The notes under the pieces: model-generated
Database searches by the model: none
What the model was told of the DNA's origin: nothing
Seen by the model: only the letters and a program-made list of their open reading frames with translations
Made by a program: the position numbers and the translations under genes
DNA from: Tyto alba
Taxonomy: Eukaryota; Chordata; Aves; Strigiformes; Tytonidae
Direction: 5' to 3'
Length of the DNA stretch: 64,000 nucleotides
Assembly: GCF_018691265.1 (NCBI RefSeq)
Contig: NW_024881316.1
Location: forward strand, 22,359,819 to 22,423,818
Part shown: piece after piece, positions 52,320-61,900 of the stretch
How positions within the stretch are numbered: position 1 is the first letter of the stretch
Layout: each line of letters begins with the position of its first letter

Positions 52320-53461
52320 CCTGAAAATTAATGGAGGAACAGCAAATTTCAACAAGAAAAAGAAAAGCTTATTTTTCCTTCAATCCATTTCCAATCTTGG
52401 TCATTTTAAGAATTGGCTCCAATTCCTTTGGTTACCAAAGGAATTAGTGGAAGAAAGATTGCCTCCAGTACACAGTAATATCCCTTCACTGACTAATATC
52501 TCAAGTTTATGGAAGTGTGATTTCAATTTTCCTTTCAGAACGCAGATCAAGCAATTTTGCCAACACCTATTTTTCTCTGTCATACATTTCACTTACTCTC
52601 GGCATTGCAGACAGCTTCCAAGTTGTGCCTATTGCCTGTGCAGCTGTATGTGCCTTTGATTATCAAACAGAGCTTGGATTTGCTCCAACACAGCACCTGA
52701 AATGGTATACTTTACCCCGTGGGTAGTAGTGTCTACATCAAAGATACATCAGATAGGGCACATCGGCAAGACCAGGACCTAAGTAAGGACAGCAGGAATC
52801 TGACATCTTGGTTGATTTAACATCCACCTCATCTCCTGTTTATAATAGTATCTGCCTTGGTATCAGCAGTGCAATTAGGCATAAAAAGACATAAAATTGA
52901 ATCGAAACAATTAAATGAAAATAAAAGTGTAACCAGAGTTGCAAGGAGAAGAAAGTGCAAAGAGAGCACTAGCTATTCTCTGGACCTTTCTCTTTTTTTT
53001 TTTTTATTAAATTAATGCTGCCAGCAGCGAAAATGGCCAGCATTCTTTTCCTGTAACAAGTGAGAATTGCTTACCATGCTAGGGAACTGAAAAGAGAGTT
53101 CAAATAGAGGTTGTTGCATTACTGACAACATTTGGAATATAATTTCAGTAAGAGAAAAGGATTTCAAAGACCTTGAGGACTGACATGAAGGGGAGAAATA
53201 GAGAAAACAGGGCAATTTGTTCTATTGACAAGCAACTGGGCAAAAATGGCACAGGCAGAATCAAAGGGGGGATTTTCTTTCTCTGTGAGCAGGACAGAAG
53301 AAAAGCAATTTGTTCCTTTAGAGTGAATAGCTGTAAAGAGAGCATAAAAAAGAACATCTGTTCTTAGAATGCACTTGACAAAATAACCCTGCACTTGTGT
53401 GAAGGAATATCTGTGTAGCCAACGTGTTGCAGGTAGGTCAGCATGGGAAAAACCTTGGAAT

Positions 53462-53562
53462 TTCACAGAATGGTTGAGGTTGGAAGGTGCCTCTGGAGGT
53501 TGTCTTGTCCAATCCTGTTGCTCAAGCAGCGCTGCCTAGAGCCAGTTGTGCAGTACCAGTGT
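53462..53562 (-). mobile_element. CR1-c: short CR1 3' fragment, minus strand
   Basis: The + strand shows the reverse complement of a CR1 3' end: TCACAGAATGGTTGAGGTTG, then GAAGGTGCCTCTGGAGG, TTGTCCAATCCTGTTGCTCA and a diverged continuation to about 53562. Only the 3' UTR end is present, so it is a severely truncated copy with no coding potential. Confidence 0.85.
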
Positions 53563-55031
53563 AGAATATTAAATTAAAAAAAATAATAACTTAACTCACT
53601 GGGTCCCATAATCAGGTCTCCTTTTCTAATAATGGCAGTTTAGTGAAAAACAGGCAAAATTCCTAAACGAGAATTACCCTGTGTACTTGCATGCAACCAG
53701 CCATTGGAAAAGCATTCAAAAGAGATGCATTGAACAAACAGAAATATTCCTGCATCTCTTGATCATTTGTGTTCTGAAATTTATTTTTTAGTTATTTATT
53801 CCTTTATAGCAGAGGATCTTTCTGACTGAAGGAAATGCAGTCTTTGTACCTGTGGCCACAGATGGTAAGAAGTGAGTTTAGAGATGCATCTGACAACAAT
53901 ATTTGAGCTGATGTATGCATATACTGCAGAGTGATGTATTTCATTTTCATCTGCATTATTATATGTTCCATGCCTATGGACTCTCATTTGTTGATCTTTG
54001 GGAGGTATGCTTAATTCACAGCTGGACAATGCCCAGGAAAAGTAAAGTAGCAATACAATGCTATAAAATGTCCTAATGGTTATACACAGTGTATTTTGTA
54101 GAAATTTAATATGCCTGTTACTAAATGGCTTGCTCTTTTCCCAAGATTCTGATCTGTTGGGCTTTGAGGATGGTGAGAGAGAAAAGATAAAGGAAAGGAG
54201 CACAACAATTGCCTCCACATCTGCTCTCAGATGAATAACAAGGATTGTACTAACCTAGCTTCTGGCTTTTGTGGACTTTGCAGTGTAGCGGCTCACCTCA
54301 CTGGCCAGACACATGCTTGGTCATTTGGCTGGCTACATTACAACCCTACTTATATGGTTGCTTATATGAAACAGACGCACATGAATAAAACCATAAGTGC
54401 ACAACTGGACTTTCCCTTAAGAGGCCTGTGATGGGTAACCTCCTCAACAGGCATGTGGATTCACCCATGAATACCACATAAAAGTAATGACTTAGTACTG
54501 GGAATGTCTTTTCCTGAGTGTCCACCAAGAGGCAACACTTAGATGACTTTAATTTATTTCAGGGGCAGAGCACAGACAGCCTGACTCCTTTTCTGGGTTG
54601 TCATTCACCACACTGGACTTTCTCCAATAAGGTCATTTCCTTCCAATCTCAATTTTCTCATGGGCCATTGGTCCCAGTTGTACCACCTACCAGCCACTGA
54701 GTCTTTGTTGATGATAGTGAAGCTTATCTGTACACTGTGAGAGGAAGGAAGTTAAGCCATTTTGTTTCTGACAAATTGGTATGCAAACCAAGACATGATT
54801 AGCCTATTTGTTGTACTTTAACTACTTACTTTTTAGCTCTTCTTTCATGAGAAAACACCCAAATTTTAAAAATTTGCAGGTCTTAAAACATGATGTAAAC
54901 AGTAGTGGAAACTAGTCATTAGGTTAAATCATTGCAATTGATATATTTGTTCTTATTTCAGTTTGTGCTGAACATTGAAAATATTATTTTTATAAAGTTA
55001 CACACATAAACAAATATTGTATGAGTACTTT
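53563..55031. other. Noncoding stretch with one longer open frame
   Basis: No recognised gene or repeat. A minus-strand frame of 140 codons spans 53796-54218. Its first 20 or so residues are hydrophobic and could resemble a signal anchor, but it has no domain, no splice support and no recognisable similarity. I treat it as likely chance. Confidence 0.45.
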
Positions 55032-55574
55032 TGTTGATATGCTTTCGTCATGCCAGCAACTAAGCCTCACACAGCCACTTGCTCACTCCCCCCTCAGTGG
55101 GATGAGGGAGAGAATCAGAAGGGCAACAGTATAATAAGTACAGCAAAAGCTGCACACACAAACAAAGCAAAACAAGGAATTCATTCACCACTTCCCATCA
55201 CTGGCAGATGTTCAGCCATCTCCAGGACAGCACGTAGTTGTTACCTGAGAAGATAAATGCCATCACTCCAAATGTCCCCCTCTTCTTCCCCCAGCTGTGT
55301 ATGTTGAGCATAATGTCATATGACATGGGATAGCCTTTTGGTCACTTGGGCTCAGCTATCCCGGCTGTGTAACCTCCCAACTCCTTGTGCACCTCCAGCC
55401 TCCTTGCCGGTGGGGTGGGGAGAGAAGCAGAAAAGGCCTTGACTCTCTGTAAGCACTGCTCAGCAGCAACTAAAACATCCCTGTATCGACACTGTTTTCA
55501 GCACAAATCCAAAATATAGCCCCACACTAGCTACTAGGAAGAAAATTAACTCTTTCCCAGCCAAAACCAGCACA
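55032..55574 (-). mobile_element. LTR-4: solitary ERVL-type avian LTR, minus strand
   Basis: The right end on + reads TCCCAGCCAAAACCAGCACA, the reverse complement of the TGTGCTGGTTTTGGCTGGGA start of a common bird LTR. The left end holds GCCAGCAACTAAGCCTCAC, the complement of its 3' part. Inner blocks include TACTAGGAAGAAAATTAACTC, AGCACTGCTCAGCAGCAACT, GGTCACTTGGGCTCAGC and CACTTCCCATCACTGGCAG. The TATA region is degenerate, and part of the U5 near the pyrimidine-rich segment is deleted. The left border is approximate, and the flanks (taatt on the right) do not give a clean target duplication. No proviral interior adjoins it. Confidence 0.88.
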
Positions 55575-57042
55575 TAATTTCAATCCAATAAACTACTACT
55601 GTGGACCTTAAACTTTCTGGATCTCAAAGAAAATAATTTGTGGAATTTTTTTTTCTCTTTACAACTTACAAAATTCCATCACTTGTCTGCATAATAAATA
55701 TAAATATTTTCTTCAGCAAAACAATTTCCTTCTGCTATAAAACAAAAAACACCTGGTGAGACATGCATTAAACTTTGAGCAAACAAGTCTTACTAATAAG
55801 TAAGCTTTGATAGTTTGTAGGGGTTAGTCAGAAGAAAATTAAGAGTTGGAAAGCAGAAACTATTGAAGAATCACTCATGCACATGGGTAGTAGCATAAGA
55901 TAAAGAAATCCTTCCCCTTTTCTGATATCCTGTTGTCCCATGGCCTAGCTGCAGCTAAGACAATCTGCAGAATAACAACTGTTCATATCTTATTGAAGCA
56001 GTCCTCAAGAAACTGCAAATAGAATATTTAATTTTTGTCCCCGTTGTTTCCTTCATCTGTTGATTTCTCACTTGTACTGTGTCCATGAGATGTTCATATG
56101 AGTCTTACGAGGCCTTTTGAACAGTGTGCAGAACATAAGAATGCTGACCTTAGCTTGCGCTTCTCATTGTCTGGCTTTGTTGAAAGGTCAGTTCAGTAAC
56201 TTGGGTAACTTGTCAGAACTAGGTCATCACAGGGACTTGTTAGTTTTTAAATAAAAAACGTTTCCTGTGCTGTACTGCAAAGTGAGATGTTATGCTAAGG
56301 CAAAAAGATAATGCTTGAAAGAGCATTCTGATGTGGCTTGTAATGGTATTGAAGCGGAGTTGGTTGTTGTATGTGATATGTGTGTCAGTATCCATATGGA
56401 CTACTCACCTTCATAACCAATGTGTACTTTTACAAATACATACTGTAACAGTTATTTATTCATTAAGAGGTTTTAATGTATCTAACTGCCTGAAGGGTTG
56501 TATGGGCTTTAAATCAGAGTCTGGGTTATTACATACCCCAATGTACAAGAGAATTACTTAACATGACCAAATTTTGTAAAAAATCATAGCGATCACTTAT
56601 CTTTGTTTTCAAATTCTGAATTCAAAGGCACTGAAGCCTGTGGTTAGACTGCAGTCTAGTTCTTTCAGAAAATTTTATATTGGAGATTATTTCCAAGGTG
56701 GATCATGACACTTCATCTAGCAACTGTTGCTACTGTTATTTATTGCTTCCCCAGCCTTGTTCATGTTCTCATAAACAGAGGAAAATGAAATAGGTCTATT
56801 CTGGGACAAAGATCTATAAAAGACTGAAATGCAGAAAAATTAAAAACTACTGTGCTCTGCAGTTTTATATTATACTGAGTTTGTCATTCAATTTGATTTG
56901 AGTAATTAATCCACTGAAATTAAGATACATTCAGAAATTACAAGTCAGTGAGGAAACTCGGATTCATTTCCTTATGACAATCATTCTCTCCTAATTCTTT
57001 TATCATTTTTCTCTCTCCCACCCTCTTCTGTGATGAGACATA

Positions 57043-57078
57043 TGTATAATATATGTTAAATGTATAATATATGTTAAA
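57043..57078. repeat. Perfect 18-bp tandem duplication
   Basis: The unit TGTATAATATATGTTAAA occurs twice without a mismatch (57043-57060 and 57061-57078). Identity suggests a recent event. Confidence 0.9.
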
Positions 57079-57218
57079 TGATAAAACAAAGACCTGGATT
57101 TCATCCTGAACATTCCCCAGCCATCCTAAATTTATCAGGAAAAAAGGGCTTGAAATGCCAGAGCTTCAAGTTATCTACCATTCAAAGATGAATACAGAAC
57201 GTGTCCATGATTGTTTTC

Positions 57219-57223
57219 ATGTG
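57219..57223. repeat. Left target-site duplication of LTR-5
   Basis: ATGTG immediately precedes the LTR and recurs exactly at 58315-58319. Confidence 0.8.
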
Positions 57224-57402
57224 TGTATTGGGTTTGCGTGGCAAGGTTTTGGTAGCAGGGGGGCTACAGGGGTGGCTTCTGTGAGAAGCTGCCAGAAGCT
57301 GCCCCCATGTCCGACAGAGCCAATGCAGCCGACTCCAGGATGGACCCACCGCTGGCCAAGGCCGAGCCCATCAGTCATGGTGGTAGCGCCTCTGGGATAG
57401 CG

Positions 57403-57410
57403 TATTTAAG
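57403..57410 (+). promoter_or_regulatory. TATA box of LTR-5
   Basis: TATTTAAG lies about 180 bp into the LTR, after a CpG-containing U3, followed by GGAGGGGAAAAGG. Transcription would be expected to start near 57435, placing the 157-codon frame just inside the transcript. Confidence 0.55.
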
Positions 57411-57457
57411 GAGGGGAAAAGGTTGCTGCACAACAGCAACAGCAGCTGGAGAGAGGA

Positions 57458-57931
57458 TTGAAAATAAATGAGAGAAACAACTCTGCAGACACCCAGGTCA
57501 GTGAAGAAGGAGGGGCAGGAGGTGCTTCAGGCACTGGAGCAGAGATTCCCCTGCAGCTCGTGGCGAAGACCATAGTGAGGCAGGCTGTGCCCCTGCAGCC
57601 CAGGGAGGTCCACGGTGGCGCAGATCTCCACCTGCAGCCCATGGAGGACCCCACGCCAGAGCAGGTGGATGTGCCCAAAGGAGGCTCTGACCCTGTAGGA
57701 AGCCCAGGCTGGAGCAGGTTTGCTGGCAGGACTTGTGACCCTGTGGGGAACCCACTCTGGAGCAGTCTGTTCCTGAAGGACTGCATCTCATGGGAGGGAT
57801 CTACACTCGAGCAGTTAATGAAGAACTGCAGCCCATGGGAAGGACTCACACTGGAGAAGCTCGTGGAGGACTGTCTTCTGTGGGAGGGGCCTACGCTAGA
57901 GCAGGGGAAGAGTGTGGAGACATCTCCCTGA
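57458..57931 (+). other. 157-codon open frame in LTR-5 leader with 15-residue repeats
   Basis: The frame begins about 50 bp after the TATA box, so its ATG would be near the 5' end of an LTR-initiated RNA. Residues 18-70 are collinear and in frame with the shorter frame in LTR-1. From residue 101 three 15-residue units follow: 101-115, 116-130 and 131-145. They share a K-x-C/D-C core and a WEG near the end, and TLEQ or TLEK opens the second and third. The first unit enters through a 4-nt offset at its left side. No retroviral domain is recognisable. Translation is unproven; the frame could be a by-product of a repeat unit whose length is a multiple of three. Confidence 0.35.
57758..57892 (+). 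repeat. 45-bp tandem repeats inside LTR-5
   Basis: Units start near 57758, 57803 and 57848 and share the plan CT(G/C)GAGCAG ... ACTGC ... TGGGAGGG ... ACA. The last two are exactly 45 bp apart and diverged. Earlier, looser GAGCAG-containing units extend left to about 57655. Copy number of such units is a likely source of length variation among LTRs of this type. Confidence 0.75.
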
Positions 57932-58124
57932 GGTGGAAGGAGCAGCAGAGACAACAGGTGATGAACTGACCGTAACTCCCATTTCTCATTGCCCTGTGCC
58001 ACTGGGGTAAGGAGGTAGACAAAATCTGGACTGAAGTTGAGCCTGTCAAAAAGGGAGGGGTGGGGGGAAAGTGTTTTTTAATATTTGGTTTTATTTATCA
58101 TTATCCTACTCTGATTTGTTTGGC

Positions 58125-58130
58125 AATAAA
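58125..58130 (+). terminator. Polyadenylation signal of LTR-5
   Basis: AATAAA in the block GGCAATAAATTAAAA, shared with LTR-1 at 11490. It marks the likely R/U5 border about 20 bp downstream. Confidence 0.65.
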
Positions 58131-58314
58131 TTAAAATAATTTACCCAAGTGAATTCTGTTTTGCCCATGACAGTAATTGGAGAGTGATCTCTCTTTGTCT
58201 TATATCCACCCATGAACCTCTTGTTATATTTTCTCTCCATTGACCAGCTGAAGAGGGGAGTGATGGAAAGGCTTTGGTAAGCACCCGGCATCCAGCCAGG
58301 GTCAACCCACCATA

Positions 58315-58319
58315 ATGTG
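58315..58319. repeat. Right target-site duplication of LTR-5
   Basis: ATGTG, identical to 57219-57223. Confidence 0.8.
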
Positions 58320-58370
58320 TAAATTTCTTGTTGAGGGGAAAATCTCCTTGTTATTCTCTGTGCGACTTAC

Positions 58371-58411
58371 CTGATTAATAGTATTAATCATCAGAAGTGT
58401 ATTAGTAACTA
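58371..58411 (-). other. Candidate 41-bp exon (minus strand, weak)
   Basis: On the minus strand the acceptor ACCTTATTTGCAG precedes it and ATCAG|GTAAGTC follows it, a near-perfect donor. Only one phase is open. It lies just downstream (on +) of LTR-5 and upstream of CR1-d. It may be chance, or a noncoding exon. Confidence 0.12.
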
Positions 58412-58747
58412 CTGCAAATAAGGTTTCATGTAAATTTTCATTCTAATCTCTATTCTACTCACAGTTGTTCAAACTTTATCTTTACTATGTGTACTTGAAG
58501 AATATTTTTAATTAACACTTACACATTTTAGTAATTTTTCATGTAAGGGTATTAGAAGCAGTTAACCCTATTGTGCAGGAAGACTGGAAAGAACCTGACT
58601 TTTCTGAACCTTTCTGATATTGACATTTTGGGATAAATGACTCTCTCCAAATCATGTGGGGTGTCAGTCCTATATTGTTTAGCCAACTTGACACTGAACT
58701 AAATCTGATATATTTTGTACTTGATGAATATATTTTCATACATGCAG

Positions 58748-58977
58748 GAGGAACCATCTGAACATAAGGAAACACTTTTTAGGTGTGAGCGTGACCAAGC
58801 ACTGGCACAAGTTTCCCAGAGAGGCTGCAGAGTCTCTCTCATTTAACATATTCAAAAGCTGTCTGGACATAGTCCTGGACAATCTGTTCAAGGTGAAAGT
58901 GTTTCAGCAGAGTGGTTGGACCAGATGACTTTCGGGAATCCCTTCCAACATCAGTCACTCTATGATTCTGTTATTCT
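58748..58977 (+). mobile_element. CR1-d: diverged CR1 LINE 3' end
   Basis: The plus strand follows the CR1 tail: AACATAAGGAAACACTTTTT, then CACTGGCACAAGTTTCCCAG, AGAGGCTGCAGAGTCTCTC, ATATTCAAAAGCTGTCTGGA, CAGAGTGGTTGGACCAGATG and CCCTTCCAACATCAG. It closes with TATGATTCTGTTATTCT, the terminal direct octamers of CR1. Indels break any sense frame. It is 5'-truncated at about 58748. Confidence 0.92.
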
Positions 58978-61900
58978 ACATACATGTACTGCTCTGAAGT
59001 GAATTCTGTGTTCCCTGCAGGGTAACGTACCACACTCTAGAAACAGTTTATGGCTGGACATTGTCACAGACCAGCTCTTTATCTAGGGACTGGTGAACAT
59101 ACATGCACACACAGGCTTAATAGCAGGGACTGCAGGGCTATCACTTTGACCCTGAGCACCTTTCTCACTGGACAGCAATTGGCTCTTCCTCGCTGTTGTC
59201 CTTTGGCTCATGTGTTGGCTGGATTAATAAGGCTCCCTCCCTCTTTCCTTGTACTCCACCAAAAGAGACAAAGGTTAAAGCACTGTCACAGTATGTGAAT
59301 TCTGAACAGACTGTGACAGGAATTTAATCCATGTCATCCATTTTGGGGATAATTCTCTAGGAAAAATGGCTACTGGGATTTGAAAAGCTTCCTCTCTTCT
59401 CAGTTGGATAATTATTCTTGTAGAAAGGCCCAGCGGCCTGATCTAGACTGTAAGAAATGCAGCCTGACTCACAAAACACAAGCTCTCAGAAGGGTCACAA
59501 TAAAATACATCCTGTGCTTAGCACTTTCTTCTCACTCACACTGGTTTCCTCTCCTTTCATCATGAAGCCTTCCCTGATTTCCACTTGGAAGCATCTAATT
59601 TAGCCCTGTGTCTCCATAAGGAGCCTTGGAGTCTAATTTAGGTTTTCTGAGCAGTTTTCTGACCTTACACAGTAGGTGTACACCATTTATCTTCTCTTCT
59701 GGAAAGTTACGTTAGTATTTGAGTGCCAGTATTTGGGCCACTGGGTCACTGTGACTGCAAATATTGTTGTGATGGCAACAAGACTGCTTAAGGGATAGCT
59801 GATACATTATACATGGTGGCAAACCTCCAACTGAATGTATATCACAATGACAAACATGTAGAAGTGGTATCTTTTCATAAAACACTATTTTCCTTTTGTC
59901 TGAGCCAGGGAAAAATATTTCACTGTTCATGCTCTGCTACATGCAATAAAGAATTGATCAGGCCAATGGATGACTTTGACTGGGAGAACTTGGGGATGTC
60001 CTCTATAGTTTGCCAAAAATTCCTTGTGTAAGTGTTCCCCAACCTGTTGCAGTTTTTGAAGGAACTGGAAAGGCAAGAGTTGTGTGGGCTGATAGTTCTT
60101 CTTTGTGGGCCATGTATTGAACTCAAAGACTATACAGATGTCTGATTTTTCATTTTTGGTTTGTAGCAAACAGAGATAGAATGGTGAGGGTATTAAATAA
60201 GTACATCACCCATATACATTATGCTTTCATTAAGTCCTCTCCATCAGGGGAAAAAAAAAAGCAAAACACAAAGAAAGCACAATTGTTTTTTATTATTCTC
60301 TACCTGGGATCTATCCCTTTGAAGCAATTTCTTATTTATGACTTACAAAAATCTTACATTACTAGATACTACGTAGGCCACTCTCTCTACTAGGTAACAA
60401 ACATATAAGTATGAATAAACTTCTCATCAAAGAGGCCAAGTAATTCTGACTGCAGCATTTGAGCCACACACCCAAAAGTGCTACTTTTCTGTTCTGTTGT
60501 CTCTCCATGGACAAGAAAATCTCCTGGCCGTTTTCCCTCACTCAGTCCTCTCTATTCACTTTGCTTCTTGCACTGTGAGTTGGCACAATGTGTTAAATAA
60601 CAAGAGTCCACAATGGAGGCAGGGAAAGCAGTGTCTTTCTAAATACTGGAGGACTGCATTTCTTAGAGTTAAAAGTGCTAAATCCACTGTGAACTGTTGC
60701 AACTGTACAAGGAAGTCCTCTAAGCCAGTGAAGGTCCAATCCATTTCCAATACATTCTTGTCAAGATCACTAAGCCTACACTTCACAGATCTAGAAATGG
60801 ATTATGTTAGTATTAACACCTTGCCTACCATTTGATGTTTCTTATACTTCCTGTGCATTGGTGGTCTATAAGTTGAATGAATGCCCAACCCCTGTGAAAA
60901 TAATGGGTTTATCTCCAGTTTGCTCTCTGGTGCAGGTTCATGCATAAAATCTATTCCCTTGTTTTTGAAATGAACATACTTTAAATTAAAGATCAGTCTA
61001 TTATGCTGGAAAAAAAAAAAAACAAACAAAAAAAACAAACAAAAGCTCTCTTTACCTAGAGAAGGTTCTTATGAAGAAATTTCAGAAGTTAAAATAGTGA
61101 AGAAACAAACCAATAATGCACTACTGTAAGTTTATACATTCTTATTTCAAGGGAGATTTATTTATCAATTTGTTTGCTAATCCTATCAGCAAAGCAGCAT
61201 AACCCATAAGCAACAAACTATTGGCTTTAGAATATGATTCATTAAACCAATACCAATGAGGACTCTTGCCATACAATTTTATAGTCTGTGTTCATCTACT
61301 TTTAATGCTAAACTTTGAAAGCAATCCTGTGATGTCTAATTTGGGAATAAAGGGACATGAATTACAATAACTCAGTAAAATACGTGCCAGTGGGATTCTA
61401 AGTTAGCCCAGAAAAACTATTTCTTTGTATGAAACAACATAAAAGAGGCTTATATAATCCTATAGTAAACGTCTAAAATTGAATATAGGAAAAAAGAAAT
61501 CCTAAGTCACTTGTCAGCTCTCACAATGCATAGTTGAGCATCTGTATTTCTAAGGCTGTAAATCTCTTTGGCTAGTATATGACAGTTCTGTGAAGGTTAG
61601 TTAAAGACTAAGTCCATATGTAAGCAAGGAGTGAAATCAAAACCATCAGCTTTTTTCACTTCAGTCTTCTTTCAACTAATGCAGCTCAGACAACCATGTC
61701 AGGCAGTAAACAGAAATTCTCTGACATCCAGTTACTGATTTAACTGTAACCCAACAGGAATAATAAATCATGTTCAAATTCAACCTATAATTATTTAGAA
61801 GATCCAGAAAATGTATCATAAACCACAGATTTAGGAAAACCAATTTTAACCGTATTCTTGTCATCAAAAATTTTGTCTGAGTAAGACACTTTTCCAAGGT

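Larger units (their letters stand above)
45698..53461. other. Unique AT-rich noncoding stretch
   Basis: No recognisable gene or LTR. A faint CR1-like string around 47700-47830 (AAATATTCAAGTCTGTGTTAG followed by an ACGCCATCC word) is too weak to annotate. It contains a poly(T) tract at 52199-52213, a (TTTG)n microsatellite at 52292-52319 and a short local duplication near 49659-49696. Open frames of up to 118 codons have no domain. Confidence 0.55.
55575..57223. other. AT-rich noncoding stretch
   Basis: No gene or mobile element is recognised. A perfect tandem duplication of an 18-bp AT-rich unit lies at 57043-57078. The 76-codon frame at 56331-56561 has no domain. Confidence 0.5.
57224..58314 (+). 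mobile_element. LTR-5: long solitary ERVL-type LTR with 5-bp TSD
   Basis: A 1091-bp LTR starts TGTATTGGGTTTGCGTGG and ends GGTCAACCCACCATA, where the expected final ACA is changed to ATA. It is bounded by identical ATGTG pentamers. It has a TATTTAAG box at 57403-57410, a leader with repeated GAGCAG/CTGCAGCCCATGG words and tandem 45-bp units. AATAAA follows at 58125-58130, then a U5 with CAGTAATTGGAGAGTGATCTC. This is a well-known long bird LTR type and a relative of LTR-1. No gag, pol or env adjoins it, so it is a solo LTR. An open frame of 157 codons runs through the leader and is listed separately. Confidence 0.93.

Noticed and set aside
57406..58002. A 198-codon minus-strand open frame, the longest in the window
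   Set aside because: It is antisense to LTR-5 and follows from its GC-rich repeats, which have few stops on that strand; no domain is visible and it does not continue outside the LTR.
59813..60169. Overlapping open frames on both strands, one protein-like in composition
   Set aside because: No family could be recognised, no splice or promoter support is visible, and lengths of 70-80 codons are common by chance.
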